A stretch of DNA of 64,000 nucleotides from SABI01 sp963678555 (GCA_963678555.2 CAXXJA010000002.1:62001-126000); one strand, 5' to 3'. Positions 43,653-53,266 are shown, counted from the stretch's first letter. Notes: generated by a model from the sequence alone, not told the origin. Translations and numbers: made by a program.

Positions 43653-43916
43653 ATGACTACACTGTCTGCTGAAGAAATGAAGAACAGAACGATTGAAACC
43701 CTGATAGACCCGGATGGCAGGATCCGCCTCGCCGTTCTTGAAACCAGAGAGGTACAGAGACTGAAGGGAAATGACTCCGGTCTGCTGTGGTACCTCGAGG
43801 ATGAAGAACTGTTCATTGTGGAACGTAACGGCACCGAAAGCCTCGAGACAGCACAGTACCCCACGGTCGATTCGCTGATAGCGGATGAGTGGGTACTGAC
43901 AGACGGAAACCGGTGA
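43653..43916 (+). CDS. Small acidic hypothetical protein, intact copy of a triplicated ORF
   Basis: The 87-aa acidic protein (MTTLSAEEMKNRTIETLIDP... VERNGTESLETAQYP... ADEWVLTDGNR) has no recognised domain, signal peptide or membrane segment. CGGAGG precedes the ATG by 5 nt. Two decayed copies of the same sequence occur at 45232-45430 and 46763-46960, each facing a lipoprotein gene. It is the only copy with an intact frame. The constant pairing suggests the two genes moved as a unit; a functional link is only inference. Confidence 0.7.
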   Translation: MTTLSAEEMKNRTIETLIDPDGRIRLAVLETREVQRLKGNDSGLLWYLEDEELFIVERNGTESLETAQYPTVDSLIADEWVLTDGNR

Positions 43917-44021
43917 TCGGTAACCGGGATCTGTCCTCACTCACGGATATGGGGCATCCGGAAGCACCTGCAGATGTCTGAGAAAGAGAAGGTCCCAGAC
44001 ATCTGAGAATGCGGATCGAGG

Positions 44022-45104
44022 TCACTGTTTGAGGATTGCGTACGCTTTTGATTTTGAAGTATTGAGAACCTTCTGCGTCACGGTACCCTGTGAGTCTACG
44101 GTCCAGTAGCAGGCCTTATCGTCATAGGTATACCCGGCGATGTATGTGTTGCCGTTTTCGTCGGTTTGGACATCCTTTGCTAAGCCTTCTCCGAGGTTGA
44201 TCGTTTCAGTAGAATCTCCATCATAGACCCAGCATGTCGCGACAGGTCGATTGCTGACCCATACCTCTCCTGCTATTACCGCATTCCCCTCTGCATCAAA
44301 AGCCAGAGACTCCCCCATGGGCGAAGAGGTTTCGTTTTCGTCAGAGCTATGGATGGTGATTTTCTCAAAAGGATCTGTGTCTTCTCGTACAAGTTGTTCT
44401 TTCCAGAGCATGATATTGTCATTCAGATTTCCCATGATGTTCAGGATATCGTTTTCATCTACCTCGATATCCATCGCAGCCATGTCAAGCCCCGTATAGG
44501 TGTCCGTGCTTAGTGATTCTCCATCCTCCCAGAGTCTGATTTCCTTTGAAGCGTTCATGGTGTAACCAACAACCTTGGGAATCCTCTCATCATCGAGGAC
44601 GATGTCCTTCGTATAGTAAAAACCTGTCTCAAGAGTTTCTTTTTGCGGGGTACTACCTGCACTGACTATCCAGTATACAGCATTGCTGGTTTCCGCGGGG
44701 TAATCAAAATTATCCATTCCAGAGATGTAGAGAGTCCCCTCTATCCCGTCCAGACCACTTGTTATCGTGTCATTTTCGCCGGTCAGAGCACCCCTCACAG
44801 GATCGTCTGTTCCATCATAGGTCCAGTATACACTTCTTAGAGCTCCAGAAGCCTCTTGCTCATTTCCAACGATGAACAGATTTCCTCCGTAGTAGTACAT
44901 CCCTATTGCTTCAGAGTAATCCGTTCCAGCCGCTGTGTCTAGCGATATGGCTTCTCCGTTTACCCATAGAACTGCCTGATCATCAAGTTGTCCTGCGACG
45001 TACACATCCGGTTGTACCGGGGGCTCTGCCTCTGTTGAGCAGCTGATGCTAATGAATGCCAGGTACGATGATCATGGGGAGAGTGATATACTTTGTTTCG
45101 GCAT
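44022..45104 (-). pseudogene. Beta-propeller-like lipoprotein, copy A, signal peptide frameshifted
   Basis: The body is open from 45005 and encodes repeats such as AVLWVNGEAISLD, DNDILNIMGNLNDNIMLWKEQ and NTYIAGYTYDDKACYWTVDSQGTVTQ. The ancestral start lies at 45104. Against copy B, the first 48 bp carry three single-base insertions, which put a TGA after ten codons. The signal peptide and lipobox are therefore lost, so no exported product is expected. The body is much more like copy C than like copy B. Confidence 0.75.
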
Positions 45105-45231
45105 GCTGACTCCTTCTTATAGTTGACAATTTGTATGTCCCTATACTACACTGCCATAGTATCAGCCACTATTTCTGTAAGGGTTCCCTTACACAACGGA
45201 CTGCACCAGTCATCAGTGATAGAGTCTTTCC

Positions 45232-45430
45232 CTGATGGACCTACCGTTCTTGAAACCCGACCGGTACAGAGACTGACAGGGAACGAACCGGGGTCTGCTG
45301 TGGCACCTTGAGGATGAAGGACTGTTCATAGTGGAACGTAACGGTCACCGACCGACTCGAGACAGCACAGTATCCCGCGGTAGATTCACTGGTAGCGGAT
45401 GAGTGGGCACTGTCAGACGGGAATCAGTGT
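45232..45430 (+). pseudogene. Decayed copy 2 of the small acidic ORF
   Basis: The DNA matches 43720-43916 over most of its length (GTTCTTGAAACC, GAGGATGAAG.ACTGTTCAT, CTCGAGACAGCACAGTA). It lacks the first third and has small insertions that break the frame. There is no start codon with a ribosome site. Confidence 0.75.
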
Positions 45431-45548
45431 TTGGTGATCAATGATAGGGATCTGGTCCTCACTCACGGATATGAAACGGATCATCAGGAAGCACCTGCAG
45501 ATGTCTGAGAAAGAGAAGGTCCCAGACATCTGCGAACGCTAAGTGAGG

Positions 45549-46649
45549 TTACTGTGTGAGGATTGCGTACGCGTACGAGCCGGGTGATTCCCGGGTATCA
45601 AGAACCTTCTGCGTCACGGTACCCTGTGAGTCGACACTCCAGTAGCAGGCTTCCACATCATCGGTTATGCCGGCGACATACATATCTCCGTTTTCCCGGA
45701 ATGTGATATCCTGTGCATAACCCAGACCAAGTTCTATTGTCTCAGTGTCGTTTCCATCATAGACCCAGCACGTTGCGATGGGACCTGTATCTTCCCATTT
45801 CACTCCGGTAATTACAACATCCCCCTCTGCATTGAAACCTATCGAGGAAACGTAGTCAAAACGACTGCCTGCATGAATGGCAATCTTCTTAAAAGGATCG
45901 GTGTCTTCTGCTGGTCTTCCATAGGTAGTATCTGAGACCCAGAGCATGAGTGTATTGTTTTCGGCATTGGTCCCGCTGATGTACAGAAATCCATCCTCAT
46001 CAATAGCAATATCCATGGAATCATTGGTATTAACATCGGAGTAGGTCTCTTCGCTGACACTTTCGTTATCTGTCCAGTGATAAAGTATATCAGTATTTTG
46101 GTAGTCCATACCGATAATCTGAGGGTTTCCTTCAGCATCAACTGCAAGAGCTTTCGCAAAGTAGTACTCTCCAGTTTGTTCCTTGAGTATCGTCATACTC
46201 TGGTCACCCGTTTCTCCGATTGTCCAGAATGCGGCAGCTTCCGTGGTAGCATCGAAATCATCACCTGAGATATACAATGTCCCTGCGACCCCGGTCAGGT
46301 CAGAAGCAGATGCGTAATGACCGGAATTACCGGTCAGGGTATGCATGTCTGTGCCTGTGTCATCATAGGTCCAGTAGAGACCTGTCCAGATCCCACTCTC
46401 ATTACATTGATTTCCCAGGATGAATACTGTCCCATCGTAGTAGTACATTCCTACTGCCTCGGATAGAGTTGTTCCGGGTGTTGTTTCAAGTGATATGGAT
46501 TCTCCGTTCACCCACACGACAGCCTGATCATCGATCGTCCCTGCGACGTACACATCCGGTTGTACCGGGGGCTCTGCCTCCGTTGAGCAGCTGATGCTAA
46601 TGAATGCCAATACGATGATCATGGGGAGAGTATATACTTTGTTTGGCAT
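45549..46649 (-). CDS. Beta-propeller-like lipoprotein, intact copy B
   Basis: The 366-aa protein has a lipoprotein signal peptide (MPNKVYTLPMIIVLAFISISC; lipobox ISISC, C21). The mature part has about six repeats of the form DVYVAGTIDDQAVVWVNGE / GFLYISGTNAENNTLMLWV / GDMYVAGITDDVEACYW, each about 45-55 residues, as in SBBP-type beta-propellers. It should be anchored in the membrane and face outward or into the periplasm. AGGAGT lies upstream of the ATG. It is the only complete member of the three tandem copies. The ligand or partner is unknown. Confidence 0.8.
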   Translation of the reverse strand: MPNKVYTLPMIIVLAFISISCSTEAEPPVQPDVYVAGTIDDQAVVWVNGESISLETTPGTTLSEAVGMYYYDGTVFILGNQCNESGIWTGLYWTYDDTGTDMHTLTGNSGHYASASDLTGVAGTLYISGDDFDATTEAAAFWTIGETGDQSMTILKEQTGEYYFAKALAVDAEGNPQIIGMDYQNTDILYHWTDNESVSEETYSDVNTNDSMDIAIDEDGFLYISGTNAENNTLMLWVSDTTYGRPAEDTDPFKKIAIHAGSRFDYVSSIGFNAEGDVVITGVKWEDTGPIATCWVYDGNDTETIELGLGYAQDITFRENGDMYVAGITDDVEACYWSVDSQGTVTQKVLDTRESPGSYAYAILTQ

Positions 46650-46762
46650 GCTGACTCCTTCTTATAGTTGACTTTGTATGTACTATACTACACTGCCAAT
46701 TTTTATTTCTGTAAGGGTTCCCTTACACAACGGACTGCACCAGTATCAGTGATAGGTCTTTC

Positions 46763-46960
46763 CCTGATGGACCTACCGTTCTTGAAACCCGACCGGTACA
46801 GAGACTGACAGGGAACGAACCGGGGTTGCTGTGGCACCTTGAGGATGAAGGACTGTTCATAGTGGAACGTGTGGTCACCGACCGACTCGAGACAGCACAG
46901 TATCCCGCGGTAGATTCACAGGTAGCGGATGAGTGGGCACTGTCAGACGGGAATCAGTGA
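46763..46960 (+). pseudogene. Decayed copy 3 of the small acidic ORF
   Basis: It is nearly identical to copy 2 (45232-45430) but has several one- and two-base deletions, for example GGGGTTGCTG where copy 2 has GGGGTCTGCTG. The frame is not open, and the 5' third is missing as in copy 2. Confidence 0.75.
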
Positions 46961-47071
46961 TTGGTGATCAATGATAGGGACTGGTTTGTACGAATGAAAC
47001 GGATCATCAGGAAGCACCTGCAGATGTCTGAGAAAGAGAAGGTCCCAGACATCTGCGAACGCTAAGTGAGG

Positions 47072-47920
47072 TTACTGTGTGAGGATTGCGTACGCGTACG
47101 AGCCGGGTGATTCCCGGGTATCAAGAATCTCCTGCGTCACGGTACCCTGTGAGTCTACGGTCCAGTAGCAGGCTTCCCAGTCATAGGTGTACCCGGCGAT
47201 GTACATAGTGCCGTTTTCCCCGATTTGGACGTCCTTTGCGAAGCCTTCTCCGAGGTCGATCGTTTCAGCAGCAACTCCATCATAGACCCAGCATGTCGCG
47301 ACAGGTAGATTGCTGACCCACACCTGTCCTGCTATTACCGCATTCCCCTCTGCATCAAAAGCCAAAGCTTCACCCGTGTCTGGAAAGGTTCCGTCGTAGA
47401 TGGTGATTTTCTCAAAAGGATCTGTGTCATCTCGTACTTGTTGTTCTTTCCAGAGCATGATATCTCCACTCAGGTTTCCCATGATGTTCAAGTCGCCGTT
47501 CTCATCGACTTCGATATTCATCGTGTAAGATGGGTTGAGTCCCGTGTAGTTTTCCGTAGTCACTATACCGCCATCATCATCCCATTTCACAATCTGATCA
47601 GATTGATTCGGGGTGAATCCGAGAATCTGGGGTACCATCCCACCATCGAGGACGATGTCTTTCGTGTAATAATTACCGTTTAGTTTAAGACCCTTCTTTT
47701 GCGGGTTACTACCTGCACTGACTATCCAGTATACAGCATCGCTTGAATCATCATCATAGTTACTCGGGTCATTCTCACTATAATCATAACCGGAGATGTA
47801 CAGTGAATTCGATAGCCCGTCCAGACCGCTTACGCCCGTCTGATTATTGCCGGCCAGTTCATATCTCACAGGATCGTTTGTTCCATCATAGATCCAGTAT
47901 ACCCCACCTGCAGGAGTCAT
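47072..47920 (-). pseudogene. Beta-propeller-like lipoprotein, 5'-truncated mosaic copy C
   Basis: An open frame of 282 codons begins within the first propeller blade (GGVYWIYDGTNDPVRYELAG). The signal peptide, lipobox and first 70 or so residues are absent, and upstream DNA is unrelated. The last 15 codons and the 3' flank match copy B, while the middle (VWVSNLPVATCWVYDG, NIMGNLSGDIMLWKEQQVR) matches copy A. This points to recombination between copies. If translated from 47920 the product would stay in the cytoplasm. Confidence 0.7.
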
Positions 47921-48187
47921 CAGGAAAGTCCATATTCATATGTTTTTGCCAGGTGGGTTGGTTTTAGGCTTATCGCTGCACCTTCAGCATCATCGTTTCG
48001 TACTCTGCTGGATACTGAGATTCTTGTATTGATTTCTTGATTCTCCAGTGGCGTTCACGGGTCTCGAAGTGGCCGCATTGTATTGCCGGACGATTCATCA
48101 TCTCCTGTTATCTTCCACCGGAAAGTATGGTATGCTCCAGAATCATGAGCGTCAGGGAAAGACCGGATGTCATGCATGGAGGGTTGT
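47921..48187. other. Junction of the repeat array with the threonine-synthase-like gene; contains its promoter
   Basis: Sequence left of about 48000 shows no match to the array units and no gene. TTATCT (48108-48113) and TATGCT (48131-48136), 17 bp apart, form a plausible promoter 52 nt before the next start codon. Confidence 0.5.
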
Positions 48188-49270
48188 ATGAATTTTACCT
48201 GTACACTGTGCGGAAGAGACTACAATGCGAATACCAATGCCTACCGGTGTGAGTGCGGCGGTTTGTTTGATGTTACCTATGAGCCTGACTCAGATCTGCC
48301 GGTACATGAGCCGTGGAGTCTGTGGCGCTACCGGTCCGTGCTTCCTCCATTCCCCGATGAACTGATAGATTCTATTTCGATGGGGGAGGGGGCTACCCCC
48401 ATGGTCTCTCTCGGAGCGACGGTGAAGGGTAAGGGGGAGTACTATATGCCCACTCTCTCGTTCAAGGATCGGGGGGCTGTGATGCTCGCCCTTCATATGG
48501 CTTCTATCGGTGTCACGCGATGTGCGATCGACAGCAGCGGTAACGGAGCAACAGCGGTTGCTGCCTACAGTGCGCGGGCAGGAATTGCCTGCGATGTGTT
48601 TGTCCCAGCCCATACAAGTGAAAAGAAGGTAGCTCAGATCGAGGCATATGGCGCGAAGGTACACCTGATTGAAGGACCTCGGGAAGCTAGCGGTGCAGCG
48701 GTAAAGGCGTTCGTTGAAGAACATGGTGTCTACTATGCTTCTCATATCTATAATCCGCTGTTCTTCGAAGGGACCAAGACCTACCTCTATGAGATCCGTG
48801 AGCAGATGGGAGGGAACCTGCCCGATATCCTTATCATCCCCGTCGGGAACGGGACGCTGCTCACCGGGGTCGCCCTGGCACTCCGGGAGATGGGCATCAG
48901 CTCCCCTCCGCTTCTTGTAGCAGTTCAGGCGTCAGCCTGCGCTCCTCTTGCCGCAGCCTTCAATGAAAGGGGGGCTTCTCACTGGACGACAACGCTCGCC
49001 GAAGGAATTGCAATCGCAGAACCGGCGAGAATGGACTTGCTTCTCTCTCTGATGCGTGAGTTCAATGGCATATTCGTTGAAGTGAATGAGCCGGAGATCA
49101 GACAAGCGCATGAAGAACTTGCTCACAGAGGCGTCTTCATTGAACTCACCAGTGCAGCCAACTGGGCAGGGTATGTGAAACTCATCAGGGAAAATCCACA
49201 GCTTGGAGAGAAAACCGCTGTGCTGCCGCTGTGCGGAGCAGGGCTGAAGTCGCTCGGCTCCTTCAGCTAG
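48188..49270 (+). CDS. Threonine synthase-like PLP enzyme
   Basis: The 360-aa fold-type II PLP enzyme starts with a small zinc-ribbon-like segment (FTCTLCGRDYNANTNAYRCECGGLFDVTYEP). The catalytic lysine is in LSFKDRGAVML (about residue 98), and the phosphate loop is PVGNGTLLTGVAL. It probably makes threonine from O-phosphohomoserine. A related role in other beta-replacement reactions is possible. The ATG at 48188 follows GGAGGG by 4 nt. Its last 25 bp are the first unit of an eight-copy tandem repeat. Confidence 0.85.
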   Translation: MNFTCTLCGRDYNANTNAYRCECGGLFDVTYEPDSDLPVHEPWSLWRYRSVLPPFPDELIDSISMGEGATPMVSLGATVKGKGEYYMPTLSFKDRGAVMLALHMASIGVTRCAIDSSGNGATAVAAYSARAGIACDVFVPAHTSEKKVAQIEAYGAKVHLIEGPREASGAAVKAFVEEHGVYYASHIYNPLFFEGTKTYLYEIREQMGGNLPDILIIPVGNGTLLTGVALALREMGISSPPLLVAVQASACAPLAAAFNERGASHWTTTLAEGIAIAEPARMDLLLSLMREFNGIFVEVNEPEIRQAHEELAHRGVFIELTSAANWAGYVKLIRENPQLGEKTAVLPLCGAGLKSLGSFS

Positions 49271-49452
49271 GAAGTCGCTCGGCTCCTTCAGCTAGGAAGT
49301 CGCTCGGCTCCTTCAGCTAGGAAGTCGCTCGGCTCCTTCAGCTAGGAAGTCGCTCGGCTCCTTCAGCTAGGAAGTCGCTCGGCTCCTTCAGCTAGGAAGT
49401 CGCTCGGCTCCTTCAGCTAGGAAGTCGCTCGGCTCCTTCAGCTAGGAAGTCG
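49246..49452. repeat. Eight perfect tandem copies of a 25-bp unit
   Basis: The unit begins GAAGTCGCTCGGCTCC and ends TTCAGCTAG. Full copies start at 49246, 49271, 49296, 49321, 49346, 49371, 49396 and 49421, and a 7-base partial copy follows. Copy 1 encodes the last codons and TAG stop of the threonine-synthase-like gene. The rest fill the whole gap to the convergent MFS gene. All copies are identical, which points to recent slippage. Extra copies fall after the stop and do not change the protein. Confidence 0.98.
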
Positions 49453-49460
49453 ATGTTCGT

Positions 49461-50795
49461 TTACTCATAGGTATTGTGCGGGGGGAAGGGAATGATCAGA
49501 AGCGCGAGGAACAGGATGCCGGTGAGGATGATTCCCATGACGCCCGTCATTTCGTAGGTCCCCGTTGCTTCCTTGATGACACTGAACAGCCACGGACCGA
49601 GGGCGCTACCGGCAACGACGATTGACGATGCGAGTCCGCTGATCGCCCCGATATGTTCAGTGCCGTACAGCTTGGGGAACGTTACCGCAAGTAGGGTGCC
49701 GAAGAAGCCGCTTGAGAGACCGAAGGAGAGTATCATGAGGGGAATTCCAAGCGAAGAATCGATCATGAGCATGGAAACTGACGCAAGAAGTGAAGAAAGC
49801 ACATAGGCCCTGAACAGGTGTGTCAGCTGGATCCGGTCACTGGCATAGCTGCTGAAAAAGCTGCTGGCGATCGATACGATGGCGATGGGCAGGAAGATCG
49901 AGACCGCTTCAGTGGGGCCCACACCCTGAGCGCTGAATATCGAGATGATGTGGAACGTGAACCCTGTGTTGAACAGTGAGAAGAACCCGAAGGTTCCCAC
50001 AAGCACCCAGTACAGGGGACGTTTCTTCACTTCCCCGATGGTAAGCTGAAGACCGGTGTCGACAACCTGTCTTCTCTTCTTCCTTTTTACCGGAATGCCC
50101 TGTTCCATGGTCAGTCCGCAGGATTCGGGATCCCTGCGGTACAGCAGGATGGAAAGCGGGAGAAAGAGCACAAGGAGTATCAGCGCCATGGCTATGAAAG
50201 CTCCTCCAGCCGTATACCGGTTGATAAGACCCTGCAGTACCCTTGGTGCATAGGAAAAACTGAAGGAAGTGATGACTCCGAGAATCCCCGATGTGATTCC
50301 ACGGTGCGTACTGAACCAGCGGGCGAGTGTTGCCCGTGATATCATGGTGAGTGCTCCCTGACCGCTCATCCGAATGCCGAAGAAGCCGACTGTCATCAGT
50401 ATCAGGGCAATGAGCGATCCTTCTGAGGGAGACCCTCCGGAGAGTGCTGCAAGGATACGGTCACTGAAGGCGAGAAAGAACAGGAAGAGAGAAAGGACGA
50501 CTGTCGCAAGTGCAGAGGTCACTCTCGGACCCTTTCTGTCATAGAACAACCCCATGAATGGGGCCATGAAGCTGCTTGCGAGGGTACCGACCATGTAGGC
50601 ACTCGAGATCTGGATGCGGGAGATGTCAAGCGACTCTATGAAGTGGTCGGTGAAGACCGAGACCCCCATCGTCTGCCCCGGGATACTCGCTATGATGCCC
50701 AGAGCGCTGATGAAGATGATGACGAAACCGTAATAAAAAGGGAGCTTCTGTACGACAGAAGGACTTCCGCTTCTGCGGAAGGGAACATTGATCAT
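49461..50795 (-). CDS. Major facilitator superfamily transporter
   Basis: The 444-aa protein has twelve predicted membrane segments and resembles the oxalate/formate-antiporter-like MFS group: GFVIIFISALGIIASIPGQTMGVSVFTDHFIESL at the first helix and FYDRKGPRV between helices 2 and 3. The basic loop KRKKRRQVV lies mid-protein. I chose the ATG at 50795 (MINVPFRRSG) with AGGT upstream; an in-frame start at 50897 adds a non-membrane stretch that overlaps the opposite promoter region. The substrate is unknown. Confidence 0.88.
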   Translation of the reverse strand: MINVPFRRSGSPSVVQKLPFYYGFVIIFISALGIIASIPGQTMGVSVFTDHFIESLDISRIQISSAYMVGTLASSFMAPFMGLFYDRKGPRVTSALATVVLSLFLFFLAFSDRILAALSGGSPSEGSLIALILMTVGFFGIRMSGQGALTMISRATLARWFSTHRGITSGILGVITSFSFSYAPRVLQGLINRYTAGGAFIAMALILLVLFLPLSILLYRRDPESCGLTMEQGIPVKRKKRRQVVDTGLQLTIGEVKKRPLYWVLVGTFGFFSLFNTGFTFHIISIFSAQGVGPTEAVSIFLPIAIVSIASSFFSSYASDRIQLTHLFRAYVLSSLLASVSMLMIDSSLGIPLMILSFGLSSGFFGTLLAVTFPKLYGTEHIGAISGLASSIVVAGSALGPWLFSVIKEATGTYEMTGVMGIILTGILFLALLIIPFPPHNTYE

Positions 50796-50986
50796 TGTGA
50801 ATACCTGTATGCCTTTGGATACCCGCATGATTGCATGAAAGGAAAGATTAGGCAAGCGAGGATGTTCTCCGTGCCGAACATCTGTTTCTCTACTCACTGG
50901 ATCGGTTCCCTATCTGTGACTTCTGATGTTTTGCATATAAAGGTACTGTGCTATACTACACCTATACGAGAAAAAGGTGGACAGAC

Positions 50987-51139
50987 ATGAGCATCAACAA
51001 GACCAGATCAGCGTTGTACAGGATAGCCCGCATCCTCGGAGATGTGCAGGCTGTGAAAAAAGGACGGGTGGGCAGGCGGGTCGCACGCCGTGTGACCGGG
51101 CGTGCCACCTCAAGATTTCTGAGAAATCTGTTCAAGTAG
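50987..51139 (+). CDS. Small highly basic protein, 50 aa
   Basis: The protein (MSINKTRSALYRIARILGDV..., then QAVKKGRVGRRVARRV and a C-terminal RFLRNLFK) has about 14 Arg/Lys and no acidic cluster. It has its own promoter-like elements (TTTTGC, 17 bp, TATACT ending at 50956) and AAAGGTGG 6 nt before the ATG. Short proteins of similar look occur in many bacteria and some phages, from memory. DNA or RNA binding is a guess from charge. It stands between the MFS gene and the protease gene. Confidence 0.65.
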   Translation: MSINKTRSALYRIARILGDVQAVKKGRVGRRVARRVTGRATSRFLRNLFK

Positions 51140-51163
51140 GAACCTGTATCCTCGCACTCTCTT

Positions 51164-53266
51164 CTAGTCTCTTGAGACAGTGAGTTGATAGGTGCCTTGT
51201 GTCGATTCCGAGACGTCGTAGGAGAGGGTGATCCCGCTTTCCCCGGTCGTTCCCTCTGCGAGGAGGGTTCCGGCTTCGTTTTTAAGAGTCAGGGAGAGCA
51301 GTGATACCTCTTCAGAGGTGAGAGCAACCGATACCGTTCCTGCATAGGCAGTGAAAGCCCAAGAGTGGGAATCACTGATCTGGGAAGATACCGTGTCTGA
51401 CACTGGATAGTAGGTCAGCTGCAGAGACGCGAGCGGGTCGATCAGTCCGTATCCGTAGAGCGTATCATACCCGGGTACACCCAGGTCCTCTGCCTGGGAT
51501 GTGATCCTGTCATATACCTGTGCTCCGGTAAGATTCGGATTCCTTGACAGCAGAAGAGCTGCCAGGGCACTGACATGGGGGGCTGCCATACTCGTTCCCT
51601 GATACCCGTAAAAATCTGCAGAGTCCTCGTCACCCGGAGTGCCTACCTGCTGATAGATTCTAGCCGGAACCTCACCGTACCCGTCAACCAGGAACGTCGT
51701 CAGCTGATCCCCCCCGGGAGCAACCACATCGATTCCCTCTCCGTGGTTACTATACGGGGCCCGTTCATTGGTATAACCGGTGGCTCCCACTGCGATGACC
51801 CCGTCATAGGCAGCGGGATACAGGATGGTTCCTTCATTGTCATTCCCGGTCGATGCGACGATGATGCTTCCCTGATCAACAGCGTTGGCTACCGCATCGG
51901 CAATTGCCTGAGAGAAATCATCTCCCCCAAGGGACATATTGATGACCTGAGCTCCAGCCTGGACAGCATACCCGATCGCCTCGGCAACATCACTGGAATA
52001 GCCCGACCCGTCGTCACCAAGAGCCTTGATGGGAAGAAGAGTTACTCCGTAGGCCATTCCTGCGACCCCGAAGCCGTTATCTGTTGACTGTGCGACCGTT
52101 CCCGAGACATGGGTCCCGTGCCCGTTCCCGTCATATACGTCTGTGTTCTCTTCGATAGTGTTGTACCCGCTCAGGATCTCTGTTGCTGTGAAGTCTCTTA
52201 GGTTCCTCTGAATACCCGTGTCTATCACGGCAACGGTGACCGAGGGACTTCCCTCCTGCTGATCCCACACGAGCGGCATATCGAGGGCTTCAAAATTCCA
52301 TTGCAAGCCATACATCGGATCATTCACCGCAGCATGTATCGTATAGATTCTGTCGTACTCGGCCCATAGGACTCCCTCCGTCCCACGAATCTCTTCAAGG
52401 ATATCAGGGGAGGAGAGTGAGCGTTCAGAAGCGGTATCGACCTGAATCAGTGCAGTCTGTTTTGAACCTTCACCCGGCAGGTTAAGTGGGGAGACCCTGC
52501 CGAAGGAAGCAAACGGAGAGTATTGTGCTCTCACATCCGATTCCTGTGTCTCATAGCTCACAATGATACGCGACAGGTCGATTCTGTCATCGGGAAGGTC
52601 TCTGTCATACAGGGCTGTGAGAACCTGGATATCCCCTCGTGTCGTTACAGAGGTTGCCTCCGATTCTGATACACGGGTGAGCGAAGCCTCTTCAGAAGTG
52701 CTCATCCAGTGTGCGGTAAGGGAGTAGACGATGGGGAAGGGGGTGAAATCGGCTTCCAGACTGACGTCCTGTGCGATTGTGATTGTATAGGGATTGTCAC
52801 TCGTCACCAGAACTGATCCGATGTACCAGCCGGTGAAATCATGGCCTGTATCGGGTTCCGCAGTGAGTGTTACCTGTGTTCCCTCCCGATAGGTCACCTG
52901 ATCGGGACTCTTGGTGACAGATCCCTCTCCCGAGACCGACACGGTCAGTGAGTAGGACGAGACCTCTGTGAACCGTGCAGTGATCTCCCTGTCTTCACGA
53001 ATGGTAAAGCGATAGAGCGCATCATCATCGATGAGACCTTCTGTATCATACCACCCGTCAAAAGACCAGAATTCTTCGGGGATCGCTCTCAGGGTCAGAA
53101 CACTTCCTTCCTTCAGACCTTCATCGTCCGGGTCTCTTTCCACAGTACCGCTTCCCTCCGTATTCACCTGAACAGAGAAATACTGAGGATGGGGAATGCA
53201 GGAGGTGATCAGCACTGCTGTCAGCAGCATGAGGACAACGATCTTTCTACATGGTGAAGTGCTCAC
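51164..53266 (-). CDS. Subtilisin-like serine protease lipoprotein with beta-repeat domains
   Basis: The 700-aa protein starts at GTG 53266, with AGGAGG 3-4 nt upstream. Its lipoprotein signal ends at C23 (LITSC). Two InlB-B-type repeats follow (SVQVNTEGSGTVERDPDDEGLKEGS... and SLTVSVSGEGSVTKSPDQVTYREGTQVTL), then a propeptide-like region and an S8 catalytic domain with D about 347 (AVIDTGI), H about 385 (GNGHGTHVSGT), N in STGNDNEG and S about 558 (GTSMAAPH). A C-terminal beta domain closes it. It should be an outward-facing anchored protease. TATACT upstream marks its promoter. Confidence 0.92.
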   Translation of the reverse strand: MSTSPCRKIVVLMLLTAVLITSCIPHPQYFSVQVNTEGSGTVERDPDDEGLKEGSVLTLRAIPEEFWSFDGWYDTEGLIDDDALYRFTIREDREITARFTEVSSYSLTVSVSGEGSVTKSPDQVTYREGTQVTLTAEPDTGHDFTGWYIGSVLVTSDNPYTITIAQDVSLEADFTPFPIVYSLTAHWMSTSEEASLTRVSESEATSVTTRGDIQVLTALYDRDLPDDRIDLSRIIVSYETQESDVRAQYSPFASFGRVSPLNLPGEGSKQTALIQVDTASERSLSSPDILEEIRGTEGVLWAEYDRIYTIHAAVNDPMYGLQWNFEALDMPLVWDQQEGSPSVTVAVIDTGIQRNLRDFTATEILSGYNTIEENTDVYDGNGHGTHVSGTVAQSTDNGFGVAGMAYGVTLLPIKALGDDGSGYSSDVAEAIGYAVQAGAQVINMSLGGDDFSQAIADAVANAVDQGSIIVASTGNDNEGTILYPAAYDGVIAVGATGYTNERAPYSNHGEGIDVVAPGGDQLTTFLVDGYGEVPARIYQQVGTPGDEDSADFYGYQGTSMAAPHVSALAALLLSRNPNLTGAQVYDRITSQAEDLGVPGYDTLYGYGLIDPLASLQLTYYPVSDTVSSQISDSHSWAFTAYAGTVSVALTSEEVSLLSLTLKNEAGTLLAEGTTGESGITLSYDVSESTQGTYQLTVSRD

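Larger units (their letters stand above)
43971..47055. repeat. Tandem array of three 1.5-kb units (small ORF plus lipoprotein gene)
   Basis: The perfect 10-bp-stem hairpin CAGATGTCTG...CAGACATCTG occurs at 43971-44005, 45498-45532 and 47021-47055, spaced 1527 and 1523 bp. Around each one lie a plus-strand small-ORF copy and a minus-strand lipoprotein gene with the same 3' end (GTGAGGATTGCGTACGC). The hairpin separates the convergent pair and probably ends both transcripts. The array spans roughly 43650-47920. Confidence 0.9.

Noticed and set aside
49246..49452. CRISPR array
   Set aside because: The 25-bp copies follow each other without spacers, and no cas gene is present.
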